In this document: positions 17,301-24,795 of the stretch, one piece after another
Numbering within the stretch: position 1 is the first letter of the stretch
Layout of the letters: every line of letters starts with the position of its first letter
Source: Halomonas huangheensis
Lineage (GTDB): Bacteria; Pseudomonadota; Gammaproteobacteria; Pseudomonadales; Halomonadaceae
Length of the DNA stretch: 64,000 nucleotides
Direction of reading: 5' to 3'
Assembly (NCBI RefSeq): GCF_001431725.1
Contig: NZ_CP013106.1
Location: 1,488,001 to 1,552,000, forward strand
Translations under genes and position numbers: made by a program
The notes under the pieces: generated by a model
Told to the model about the DNA's origin: nothing
Seen by the model: only the letters and a program-made list of their open reading frames with translations
Databases searched by the model: none

Positions 17301-17448
17301 TGGTACGAATACTGACCACCGGGGGTTCGATGGTGGGGTATTCCTGCAATGGCAGACGGGTAAGGGCCAGCAAGCCAAAGGCCACAATCAGTGACGCGAT
17401 AACCATCGCCAGCACGGGGCGCTGAACGGAGACATCCGATAACCGCAT
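14335..17448 (-). CDS. RND efflux permease (HAE1/AcrB type)
   Basis: A 1037-residue inner-membrane drug/proton antiporter of the hydrophobe/amphiphile efflux family. The N-terminus (MRLSDVSVQRPVLAMVIASL) is typical of the MexF/VexF-like group. The proton-relay aspartates of TM4 are present in LVVDDAI near residue 400, and the TM10 lysine in LATKNGILIVEFANQ near residue 935. Two large periplasmic porter/docking regions lie between TM1-2 and TM7-8. The start overlaps the fusion-protein stop by one base (TGATG), indicating coupling. No TolC-like outer membrane factor is nearby, so the pump probably uses one encoded elsewhere. Substrates are not predictable. Confidence 0.94.
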   Translation of the reverse strand: MRLSDVSVQRPVLAMVIASLIVAFGLLALTRLPLQEYPTIEPPVVSIRTSYPGASADVVETRITQVLEERIAGIAGIEVISSTSQDGSSNINIEFSLSSDIDAAANDVRDRISGAADNLPDEADPPEVRKEDANSETVMWLMLAGDGYTTAELTDYAERYLVDSFSVQEGVSSVRVGGSREYAMRVWLDSDELAARGLTVGDVEDVLRAENVELPGGSVESQDRQFVVRLPRSFSSPEDFRELVLDRGENDYLVRLADVARVELGTVEERSLFRGNGKTVVGLGIIKQSNANVMALSKAVRAEMERVSPRLPEGMTLTLNHDSSTFVAKSIQEVVSTLIIAIGLVVVSIFVFLGNIRTTLIPAITVPITLVGTFAGLAALGFSINLLTLLALVLAIGLVVDDAIIMLENIHRRMQLYGETPLVAAYRGARQLAFAVLATSMVLVAVFVPLSFVQGDVGKLFTEFALTLSTAVAISTLLALTLTPMMASRILTPSMHEGRLAHWVDSGLKHAQGVYRGLLERVLKLRWLVVVAFCAMLGGIAWLYPQLPAEYTPREDRGTFFVLVNGPPGATFSWMEDYMDEVEARIMPLTEKGEVERVLVISPMGRGNVETFNSGFAIVGLSDWEERRPAWPIMNEVRQSLSQLPGISAFPIMSQGFGGGSEQGLQFVLGGGSYEQLVTWRDALMDYIRQTNPKLINLESDYEESQPQLSVNIDYTRAADLGVTVTEIGRTLETLLGGRTVTRFTDQGEEYDVILEAERGANPTPAALDSVRVRSNRTGELVPLSSLVDIESYAGPSTLNRYNRLRAITLQADLADGYSMGEALDYLDQAVSDILPSGVQTDVKGAARDYRESTGATTFLLVLGAVVVFLVLAAQFESFVHPLVIMLTVPLAIGGALLGLWATGQTLNIYSQVGLVMLVGLATKNGILIVEFANQLRDEGIEFREALIRASLTRLRPIVMTSVTTIAGSIPLILSSGAGAETRMVIGTVIFTGVAAATFFTLFVVPVAYEILARRTGSPGDVARKLERELENSPDAH

Positions 17449-18602
17449 CAGTTGCCTTCCCCGCTGCGTTGGCTCTGCAGGATATCGCTGACACTGGTGT
17501 CTTCGTCTTCCATGCCGAGCAGTTGAATGGTCGCGGCAGAATGCAGGCGATCAGCACCATGCGTCACTACCAATTCACCTGCTTCGAGACCGGCGGTGAC
17601 TTCGACTTCACCTTCGCGACGTGAACCGACTTCGATATCGCGCTGTTCGATGGTGCCTTGCTCGGTGTCGGTAATCACCCAGACACGCTTGCGTTGGCCC
17701 TGGGGGACAACGGCAGACTCGGGAATCACCAATGCCTCACGCGGTGAGCGAGCGATGGTGACGCGCATCAGCATGCCCGGCTTGAGGACGCCAGCGGAGT
17801 TGTCCAGCACGGCGCGGACCTGAATGCTGCGGCTGACCGGGTCAACACGAGAGTCGATAGTGGCGATCTCGCCTTCGAAGACCTGATCGGGGTAGGCGGT
17901 AGTGGTGGCGTTCAGTGGCAAGCCTTGTGAGAGTACACCGAGCCTTACCTCCGGTACCTGAAAGTCGAGCTTCATGCTTGAGACATCGTCGAGAGTGGCC
18001 AGCTCGGTGCCAGGCGTGATCAAGGTGCCGACACTGACCCGACGTACCCCGACCACGCCATCGAACGGCGCTCGTATGGTGTAGTTGGCCAGAAGTGCTT
18101 CGAGCGATTGAATATCCGCTTCGACCTGCTGCAACTGAGCGCGGCTGTCTTCCACATCAGCGCGCGGTGCCAGGTTGCGTGACTGTAGTTGGGTGAGGCG
18201 ATTGACGGCATTCTGACGCTCCTGACGCAATGCCTGAGCGGAACGCAGGTCGGCTTCTTCCTGGGTGTCATCCAGTCGGACCAGTACATCACCTTGTTTG
18301 ACTTGCTCGCCACCCTCGAAATTGATCGTGCTGATGATCTCGGTCACGGTCGCCGAAAGGATCACGCTCTCGTTGGCCTTCAGGGTGCCAAGAGACTCCA
18401 GCGGGTCGGACCAGGGTTGGCGTACTACTTCGGCGCCGATCGCTGGTGTCGGGGGCAGGGTAGTCGGCATTTCCTGCGCCAGAGCAGGCAGTGTGGTAGA
18501 CAGCGCAGAGGCGAACAGCAGCATCGCCGCGACACACCATCGGTGGTGACGCAGGAGGGACTTGCCGCTGCGAGGCAGGCGCGAAATGTAGACTACAGTC
18601 AT
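17448..18602 (-). CDS. RND efflux periplasmic adaptor (membrane fusion protein)
   Basis: A 384-residue adaptor linking the adjacent RND permease to an outer membrane channel. An N-terminal signal or anchor sequence (CVAAMLLFASALSTTLPALA) is followed by the split lipoyl domain (TEIISTINFEGGEQVKQGD and APFDGVVGVRRVSVGTLI), a short coiled-coil hairpin between them, a beta-barrel, and a membrane-proximal domain ending near GADRLHSAATIQL. The start at 18602 is preferred because the upstream extension is not protein-like; GGAAG lies nine bases before it. It is co-transcribed with the permease. Confidence 0.9.
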   Translation of the reverse strand: MTVVYISRLPRSGKSLLRHHRWCVAAMLLFASALSTTLPALAQEMPTTLPPTPAIGAEVVRQPWSDPLESLGTLKANESVILSATVTEIISTINFEGGEQVKQGDVLVRLDDTQEEADLRSAQALRQERQNAVNRLTQLQSRNLAPRADVEDSRAQLQQVEADIQSLEALLANYTIRAPFDGVVGVRRVSVGTLITPGTELATLDDVSSMKLDFQVPEVRLGVLSQGLPLNATTTAYPDQVFEGEIATIDSRVDPVSRSIQVRAVLDNSAGVLKPGMLMRVTIARSPREALVIPESAVVPQGQRKRVWVITDTEQGTIEQRDIEVGSRREGEVEVTAGLEAGELVVTHGADRLHSAATIQLLGMEDEDTSVSDILQSQRSGEGN

Positions 18603-18927
18603 GACATTTGACTTCCGAGCGTATGATATTGGGCTTTCTACGTGCCCAGTTCGTCGAGCTTGAACAGCGTAAAGGCATTGAGCGAGCGTAGCAGTATAGA
18701 AGTAGCATGCCTTAATAGAAGGTGGCTGCGGGTGATCTTTGCCGACTTGCACAGTTTTTTCGCAACATGTTCGAGCTCCCGCAACGCAGCGTTGTCGCGG
18801 TGGTGTAGGGGGATTCCTACATGCTGTGTTTGAAGCAGTAATTGTCTCCGAACGACCGGCCGCGGGCTGTCGCTGATGCGGTCTGCTACCATGGCGCCTT
18901 TCATTGGCGCGGGTGGTGGGTAGCAGC
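18603..18927. other. Divergent intergenic region with one operator-like dyad
   Basis: This gap separates the RND operon (minus) and the flavoprotein gene (plus). TGTAGG (18804-18809) and CCTACA (18816-18821) form a dyad with a six-base centre, a plausible regulator site. No local TetR, MarR or two-component gene is present. No coding sequence is evident. Confidence 0.4.
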
Positions 18928-20109
18928 ATGGCGATGCAGTACGACGTGGTAATCATTGGCGCGGGGGCCGCGGGCCTGATGTGTGCGCTGACGGCAGGCT
19001 ATGCCGGGCGCTCGGTGCTGGTGATCGACCATGCCAACAAGCCGGGCAAGAAGATTCTGATGTCTGGCGGAGGACGTTGCAACTTCACCAATATGGCCAC
19101 CACGCCAGCCAACTTCTTTTCCGCCAATCCGCATTTCTGTATCTCGGCGCTCAAGCGCTATCGGCCGGAGCACTTCGTCGAACTGGTCGAGCGTCATGGC
19201 CTGGAGTACGTCGAGAAGGCCCCGGGTCAGTTGTTCTGCGCCGATTCGGCGAAGGACTTGCTGAACGTGTTGCTGACAGAGTGCGACTGGGCGGGTGTTG
19301 ATATTCGCCTCAAGACTTCGGTCGAGCGCCTCGTTGAGCACGGCGAGGGTATGCGTCTTGCCACCTCTCTAGGCACCATCGAGGCTGGCGCAGTGGTGGT
19401 CGCAACCGGCGGCTTGTCGATTCCGTCAATGGGTGCGACTGGCTTCGGCTATGACATTGCCCGTCAGTTCGGCCTCGAGGTGACGGATACCCGCGCAGCA
19501 CTGGTGCCGTTTACTCTGACCTCGCACTGGAAGGATCGCTCCGAAGCGCTGGCGGGTGTCAGCACCGACATTCAGGTGCGTTGTCGTGATGGCCAGTACC
19601 GCGAGCCGATGCTGTTTACGCACCGAGGACTGTCGGGGCCTGCCATGTTGCAGATATCGAGCTACTGGCTGCCTGGTGACGAGTTGGACATCAATCTATT
19701 GCCCGATGAAGACGCTCTCGAAGCGTTGGTTCGCGCACGGACGGACAGCCCGAAACGGCGGGTATCGACCTGGCTGGGTGAGCGCTTTCCCAAGCGCCTG
19801 GCGCAGTCACTGGTCGAGTGGCAGGGCCACGATAGTGTGCTGGCGGAATGCTCCAACGCGGCCCTGACGGAATGGGCGGACACCCTTAACCATTGGCGGC
19901 TCAAGCCCGCCGGTACCGAAGGCTGGCGTACTGCCGAGGTCACCATGGGCGGAGTGAGTACCTCGGCGATTTCATCGAAGACCTTCGAGGTTCAGGGCCT
20001 GCCGCAACTACGTTTCATCGGCGAAGTACTCGATGTGACCGGAGAACTTGGCGGCTACAACTTTCAGTGGGCATGGGCGTCGGCAGTGGCTTGCGGTCAG
20101 TCGCTGTAA
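18928..20109 (+). CDS. BaiN/YhiN (HI0933-like) flavoprotein
   Basis: A 393-residue FAD-dependent oxidoreductase of the HI0933/YhiN family. The dinucleotide-binding motif is at the N-terminus (VVIIGAGAAGLMCALTAGYA), followed by the family signature KKILMSGGGRCNFTN near residue 45. GLSIPSMGATGFGYDIAR and, at the C-terminus, GEVLDVTGELGGYNFQWAWA are also characteristic. The physiological substrate of most members is not established. The ATG at 18928 begins just before the FAD motif; an upstream TTG at 18904 is less likely. The following CHAD gene has its own ribosome-binding site. Confidence 0.9.
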   Translation: MAMQYDVVIIGAGAAGLMCALTAGYAGRSVLVIDHANKPGKKILMSGGGRCNFTNMATTPANFFSANPHFCISALKRYRPEHFVELVERHGLEYVEKAPGQLFCADSAKDLLNVLLTECDWAGVDIRLKTSVERLVEHGEGMRLATSLGTIEAGAVVVATGGLSIPSMGATGFGYDIARQFGLEVTDTRAALVPFTLTSHWKDRSEALAGVSTDIQVRCRDGQYREPMLFTHRGLSGPAMLQISSYWLPGDELDINLLPDEDALEALVRARTDSPKRRVSTWLGERFPKRLAQSLVEWQGHDSVLAECSNAALTEWADTLNHWRLKPAGTEGWRTAEVTMGGVSTSAISSKTFEVQGLPQLRFIGEVLDVTGELGGYNFQWAWASAVACGQSL

Positions 20110-20239
20110 AAAGTCAGTCGCTGTAAAAGGAGTGACGTCCAACTATCTGCGACTGGATTGCCATGGCCTGGCGACTTCGGCGAATGATGACGGCAATGGG
20201 TCTATAGTCAGGGAAGATTCGCAATGCAATGGAGGACAC

Positions 20240-21220
20240 ATGGCTCGACCGCTGGCTGGACGCCGCCTTGGTGCGGCGCTGGAGTCGATAGTTGTCGACC
20301 TGCTTGACAATGCACGCCTCGCGTATCCGCGTATTCAGAATCCAGATGATCCCGAAGGTCTGCATGACTTTCGTGTCGCATTGCGTCGTCTGCGTTCCTG
20401 TCTAAAGGACTTCGACAGCTTTCCCGGTGCTTCCCTCGACAAGGCCCTGAAGCGAGAGTTGCGCGATCTCACTCGCTCCACCAATGCGGCCCGTGATGGG
20501 GAAGTCATGCAGGCCTGGTTGGAGGATCAGTATCAGTTGTTGTCGGGTAGCGAGCGCTCGGCGGTGGTCTGGTGGCATGAACGGTTGGTCCCGCAGGTGG
20601 CGGAGGAGTATCGCCTGGTTGAGTGCCGAGTGGCGGCGTTTCCGTTGCTGGATGCTCACCTACGTGGAGCCATGAAGGAGATTCGCAGCAAGAAGGCTCG
20701 CAAGGCACCACGTTTTGGCCCCGCGAGTGCCGAGGTGCTGGAGCGCCTGTTGGGGCAGTGGAGCGCGGAGCTGGATGAGCTGAATAAGCTGGATGCGCTC
20801 AAGGGACCTGAGGATGAGCAAGCCCTGCATCGGCCACGGATTACCGGCAAGCGCTTGCGCTACCTACTGAAAGCATGGGGCGGGGAAGGCGAGATATTCA
20901 GTGCCACTGAATCGGCCATGAAGTCGTTCCAGGATGCCTTTGGCCATCTGCATGATGACCTGGTGCGTGCCGAGGCACTACATGCCAGTGTTCACCAGCA
21001 TGTGCTGGAGGAAACGGATGCGCGTCTGGCTGCTGTTGTGCGTGATCCGACGGCACGCGCTACGGCACCGCGCCACCTGCGTGGATTCATGGGGTTGGTG
21101 GCTCATCATGAGCAACGCATGCAAGCGAATCTTGCCGAGGTCATGCGGCTTGCACGCGGCAAGCCGCGGCGTGAGCTCGAGAAACAACTGTCGGAAGCCG
21201 CGACTGCCATGCGTGTTTGA
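20240..21220 (+). CDS. CHAD-domain protein
   Basis: A 326-residue helical protein with a CHAD (conserved histidine alpha-helical) domain over most of its length. Typical segments are EGLHDFRVALRRLRSCLKDF near residue 38 and ITGKRLRYLLKAWGGE near residue 200, then FGHLHDDLVR. CHAD domains bind inorganic polyphosphate and often locate to polyP granules. The ATG at 20240 has an excellent GGAGGA upstream. The adjacent ParA-like gene converges on it with only 58 bases between. That proximity may be meaningful, as polyP granules are spatially organised, but no functional link can be shown here. Confidence 0.87.
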   Translation: MARPLAGRRLGAALESIVVDLLDNARLAYPRIQNPDDPEGLHDFRVALRRLRSCLKDFDSFPGASLDKALKRELRDLTRSTNAARDGEVMQAWLEDQYQLLSGSERSAVVWWHERLVPQVAEEYRLVECRVAAFPLLDAHLRGAMKEIRSKKARKAPRFGPASAEVLERLLGQWSAELDELNKLDALKGPEDEQALHRPRITGKRLRYLLKAWGGEGEIFSATESAMKSFQDAFGHLHDDLVRAEALHASVHQHVLEETDARLAAVVRDPTARATAPRHLRGFMGLVAHHEQRMQANLAEVMRLARGKPRRELEKQLSEAATAMRV

Positions 21221-21278
21221 GTTTGGATCCTGGGCCTGGGCCTGGACGTGAAACTTCAGCCTGGGCGGGAAGCTTCGG

Positions 21279-22016
21279 CTACGGTCGCAAGCGTTGCTCG
21301 ACTTCCTGCCACAGCGCTGCATAGGCCTTGCTGGCGGGGGTGCTGGGAGCGAATTCACACAATGGCGCGCGCTCGAGTCCCATTCGCTCCACGACACTGG
21401 CCGCGGGAATCACCGTTGATAGCCGTAACGGCCAGTCGTTGCCAAGTTCCTCCATGACCTCAAGGTGCATGCTGCGGCGTCGATCGGCGAGGGTAACAAA
21501 GGGCCACAGCGGACAGGCAAGGTCCTGATCATCGAGAAACTGCTGCAGTTGCTCCAGGGTGCGTAACGACAGGGTGGTAGGTACCACTGGAACCAGCAGT
21601 GCATCGACGCTGGTGAACATGTTCTCGGATAGGTGTGACAGTGTCGGCGGGCAGTCCAGCACGACCAGATCGTATTCCTTGCGTACTTCCTTGAGCATCT
21701 GGCGCAGATGGCTGGTGCCACGTTTCTCCAGCAAGTGGTCCATCTCTCGGGAGGCGAGGGAGGCCGGAAGTAGGTCGAGATTGTCGAGCGCAGTGGTGCG
21801 GATCACTTTTTCCCAGGCAGACTTGCCCTTGACCAGCTTTTCGACTCCACCACGAATTCGTGGTTTGACCTGCAGATAGAACGTTGTGGCAGCCTGTGGA
21901 TCAAGATCCCAAAGCAGTACCCTCAGCCCCATATTCGCCGCTTCTGCAGCAAGGTTGACGGCTGAAGCGGTCTTTCCAACGCCGCCCTTGATGCTGTAGA
22001 GGGATACCATACGCAT
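21279..22016 (-). CDS. ParA/MinD-family ATPase
   Basis: A 245-residue deviant-Walker ATPase. The P-loop is at the very N-terminus (YSIKGGVGKTASAVNLA), with a ParA-type motif A-prime (LLWDLDPQAATTFYL) and Walker B (YDLVVLDCPPTLSHLSENM). No ParB partner gene is adjacent, so it is an orphan ParA that may position a cargo other than the chromosome. It faces the CHAD gene tail to tail. Related orphan ParAs position carboxysomes, chemotaxis arrays or storage granules; the cargo here is unknown. Confidence 0.88.
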   Translation of the reverse strand: MRMVSLYSIKGGVGKTASAVNLAAEAANMGLRVLLWDLDPQAATTFYLQVKPRIRGGVEKLVKGKSAWEKVIRTTALDNLDLLPASLASREMDHLLEKRGTSHLRQMLKEVRKEYDLVVLDCPPTLSHLSENMFTSVDALLVPVVPTTLSLRTLEQLQQFLDDQDLACPLWPFVTLADRRRSMHLEVMEELGNDWPLRLSTVIPAASVVERMGLERAPLCEFAPSTPASKAYAALWQEVEQRLRP

Positions 22017-22154
22017 CCGGTCATATCCTTTTTAATGTAGTCACCGGGTTATTCTAAATTACCATAGCCATGCAACAGGCGCGGGAGAGGCGCCCGGTCA
22101 GCTATCATGCACCTTCATGAATGTAATTATCTATCATGAATGCATAAAATCTGA

Positions 22155-22202
22155 GCGATGCGGACAGTTAGCGATGCGGACAGTTAGTGATACGGACAGT
22201 TA
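22155..22202 (+). repeat. 16-bp tandem repeat, three copies
   Basis: GCGATGCGGACAGTTA occurs at 22155 and 22171, and a two-mismatch copy at 22187; half a fourth copy follows. It lies between the divergently oriented end of the YqjK gene and the ParA promoter region. No coding potential is seen in the 22017-22294 gap otherwise. Confidence 0.65.
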
Positions 22203-22294
22203 GCGATGAGCTACTGGCAGCTTGAAGCGCATGGCGCCCACGGGCGGGTTTTCCGCGGGCGCAGTGTGATGTCCAGGCTGGCTGGCGTGGTGAC

Positions 22295-22579
22295 TCAGAT
22301 ATTGAACAGGCTGCGCAGGCGCTTTACGGCGATGGCAGTGGTCAGTGCCTTGCTGGCAAACCGGGTGACGGGACCGCGGTGGCGAAGAGCTGGCAGCAGG
22401 ACAATGGTGCCAGCTGCCAGCAGAGCGAGGCGATAAGGCTTTAGAGCATGCCAGCGTCGGTCGAGCCGACGGCTGGCATTGGCCCATTCTGAAGTGGTCG
22501 TGATCAGTGAAAGGCGCTGATGGTCGATATTGGCTTCGAGCTCGGCTTTGCGCTGAGCCCGCAGAAGACGTTTGTTCAT
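22295..22579 (-). CDS. YqjK-like protein
   Basis: A 94-residue basic protein with one hydrophobic segment (YRLALLAAGTIVLLPALR, about residues 49-66). The start (MNKRLLRAQRKAELEANI) and position after a YqjE-type gene match the YqjK group of the widespread yqjD-yqjE-yqjK stress-associated cluster. Its ATG overlaps the preceding stop by four bases (ATGA). Exact function is unknown. The family is small and variable, so assignment leans on context. Confidence 0.7.
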   Translation of the reverse strand: MNKRLLRAQRKAELEANIDHQRLSLITTTSEWANASRRLDRRWHALKPYRLALLAAGTIVLLPALRHRGPVTRFASKALTTAIAVKRLRSLFNI

Positions 22580-22974
22580 GCGTCCTCCCGAGCGCTGTCT
22601 TCGGCCAGTTGCCTATCCAGTGCCAGGTGCTTGAGAGTGCTGGCCAACAGTGTACGCCGCCGCGCAAGCCGCATGACCCACAGTGCCACACCGATACCCG
22701 AACCCAGCAGGACCAGAGCGCTGACGGCAATGGCAGTAATGCGCCATGTGTCCCAGAACAGCACGATGATCAGGGCGGTCAGGGTGGCGATGCCCAGCAA
22801 CAGCAGTATCAGGCTAAGGCCGAGCAGCAATGCCAGTGTGGCCAGCCGAGCGCGCTCTTCCTCGAGTTCAAGCACTGCCAGCCGCAGGCGAGTTTCACCT
22901 GTGGCCAGCAGTGTTGTCAGTATGCGTTTGCCTGTGTTCAACAACCGTTGAACAGGTCCGAGGCTTTCCGCCAT
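22576..22974 (-). CDS. YqjE-like phage-holin-superfamily membrane protein
   Basis: A 132-residue protein of the putative Actinobacterial holin-X / Phage_holin_3_6 type (YqjE). An amphipathic N-terminal part (LLATGETRLRLAVLELEEER) is followed by two adjacent transmembrane helices (about residues 50-70 and 78-98) and a basic tail. The start at 22974 overlaps the YqjD stop by one base, so the upstream in-frame extension is discounted. Despite the name, these chromosomal proteins are not phage holins; with YqjD they are inner-membrane proteins linked to stationary phase. Confidence 0.8.
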   Translation of the reverse strand: MAESLGPVQRLLNTGKRILTTLLATGETRLRLAVLELEEERARLATLALLLGLSLILLLLGIATLTALIIVLFWDTWRITAIAVSALVLLGSGIGVALWVMRLARRRTLLASTLKHLALDRQLAEDSAREDA

Positions 22975-23369
22975 CAGCGCTTTCCAATCAGCAGACCTAC
23001 GATCACGCCCACCGCGGCACCAATGCCGACACTCTTCCACGGGTTCTCATGAACGTAGCGATCGCAACACTCAACCTGGCTGTCCATGGTCTGGCGTGCC
23101 TGACGATACTTACGTTCGCCTTGTTCGCTGAGGTGGGCACGAGTTTCCTGCAGTCGGGCCTCTGCCTTTTCGCGCCACTGCTTGATGTTCTGGCGAGAAT
23201 CATCGGCGGTGGCACTCAGCAGTTCCTCAAGGGTACCGGACAGGTGCTTGAGCTCGTCCTTCAACTGCTGGGCAGAAGCGCTGGTGTTGGGAGCTACCTG
23301 TTCGGCGGCTGATTCATCAGAAGTGGATTCATTGCGCTTGCTGGTGGTAGTGCTGCTGCGTGTAGCCAT
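22974..23369 (-). CDS. YqjD/ElaB-like DUF883 protein
   Basis: A 131-residue DUF883 protein. The N-terminal half is polar and helical (LKDELKHLSGTLEELLSATA), and the C-terminus has the family hallmark ENPWKSVGIGAAVGVIVG leading into a single membrane anchor with basic end (LLIGKR). E. coli YqjD and ElaB tether ribosomes to the membrane in stationary phase. AAGGAAG lies just upstream of the chosen ATG. First gene of a tightly coupled three-gene operon. Confidence 0.88.
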   Translation of the reverse strand: MATRSSTTTSKRNESTSDESAAEQVAPNTSASAQQLKDELKHLSGTLEELLSATADDSRQNIKQWREKAEARLQETRAHLSEQGERKYRQARQTMDSQVECCDRYVHENPWKSVGIGAAVGVIVGLLIGKR

Positions 23370-23511
23370 TGGATCTTCCTTGTTCAAATGAAAACGCAAC
23401 ATGGCTGTTCTGGATCTGTGCCCGTTGTCACGCTTTCTGGTGGACAATCAGCAGGGAGCGACGGTTGATACTGCCACTCCCTTTCACCAGCCAGGACCCG
23501 CATTACTCCCT

Positions 23512-24642
23512 TCAGTAACTACTGGTGATGCTGCTACTGTCGGTGCTGCCGCTTCCCGAGGGAAACAGCGGGTTCAGGCTGAAACCAATGCCGAGGCGGT
23601 TGGTCTTGGCGTTGTAGTCAATCAGACTCTCACCGTAGCCATTGTAGTACTGTACATGGCCACGAACCTTGCCGAAAAGGGGCCAGGAGTAATCGAGCTG
23701 ACCACCATAGTGACCGTCATCGGGATTACCGCGCAGCAACAGCGAGGCTTCGTGATTCTTGAACAACTGATGGGCAATGGTGAAGTCTGCGTAACCGACG
23801 TATTCCTCGATGTCCGGATTGTCGTCGGAGTTGTCGTCTTCCGGTACGCGCCAGTGCGGTGTCGCCACGAAGGCCCAGTCGTCGTTGACCCAGGTCGAGG
23901 TCAGGATGACCCGGTTCCAACTACGGGACAGTTCCCCGGAGCGTCCGTTGGACTGATGGTTGAACGCTACGCGATTGCCGATATTGGTCCAGCCCCACAG
24001 TTCGTAGTCGTTCTGAAAGTCGACGAAGACTTCCGGCTCATAGTTGGTTTCACGGAAGGGCGCAGACTCCTCACCGTTATAGGCCTGCCACCAGCTGCGC
24101 TGAGTATAGGCGAAGAACACATCGCCATTATCGAACAACAGGTCTTCGGCAATGTTGAACTTGGCACTGAACTGGAACTTCACCTCAGTGTTGTCCATCT
24201 CCCTCCCTTCCTCGCCGACAAACGAGGCCTCGTTGGGCTTCTGATTGTAGCTGATCGGAAGAATATAGTTACGATGGTGCGTGGTGATGGCGAAGGGGTT
24301 GCTTTCCGACTCCTCCTCCAATTGGCGCCGTTCCTGAGCAAGTTCGTCAGCCCCGGACTCCGCGACCGCGGCGATGGTACCGTTGGTGACAAGTTCATTC
24401 GACACGGAAACGTCAGATGAACTTGAGGCAGAATTGCTGCTCAACGCCGTGCTGGTGGTTGCGGGGGACTCGCCCAACTGGGATTGTAGCTTCGCCAGTT
24501 CGCTCTGAAGTTCCTGGACACGAGCCTCCATGGCCTCGCGCTCGCTCGGGCTGAGAGTCGATTGGGCGTTGACCTGTCCAATAATGCCAAGAGCCAGCAA
24601 GGGGGTGGCCAGCAAACCGAGGGCTGCGGGGCGTTTCATCAT
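23512..24642 (-). CDS. pldA: Outer membrane phospholipase A
   Basis: A 376-residue OMPLA-family enzyme that hydrolyses phospholipids mislocated in the outer leaflet. The active-site signature is intact: NHQSNGRSGE gives His229 and Ser231, and Asn243 (SWNR) falls at the canonical 12-residue spacing from the serine. The beta-barrel fills the C-terminal 260 residues. After the signal peptide there is an unusual extension of about 85 residues: a predicted coiled coil (EREAMEARVQELQSELAKLQ) followed by a Ser/Thr-rich linker (about residues 60-85). E. coli OMPLA lacks this and is shorter. Two adjacent ATGs (24642, 24639) are possible. The gene is divergent from the mechanosensitive channel gene. 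Confidence 0.9.
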   Translation of the reverse strand: MMKRPAALGLLATPLLALGIIGQVNAQSTLSPSEREAMEARVQELQSELAKLQSQLGESPATTSTALSSNSASSSSDVSVSNELVTNGTIAAVAESGADELAQERRQLEEESESNPFAITTHHRNYILPISYNQKPNEASFVGEEGREMDNTEVKFQFSAKFNIAEDLLFDNGDVFFAYTQRSWWQAYNGEESAPFRETNYEPEVFVDFQNDYELWGWTNIGNRVAFNHQSNGRSGELSRSWNRVILTSTWVNDDWAFVATPHWRVPEDDNSDDNPDIEEYVGYADFTIAHQLFKNHEASLLLRGNPDDGHYGGQLDYSWPLFGKVRGHVQYYNGYGESLIDYNAKTNRLGIGFSLNPLFPSGSGSTDSSSITSSY

Positions 24643-24795
24643 GTGACTACCTGAAAGGGAATATAGGAAACGGTTTCTATCATGACTCGGCAATAAGTCA
24701 AACTTACGTCAACACACTTGCACCAGATTGCCATACTGACACAGTGTGTTGAAAATCTCGTCACCCACCTTCGTTGCGACAGGAATTTGTTGCTC

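Noticed and set aside
22576..22974. Prophage remnant suggested by the phage-holin family name
   Set aside because: The gene sits in the common chromosomal yqjD-yqjE-yqjK arrangement and no phage genes are nearby.
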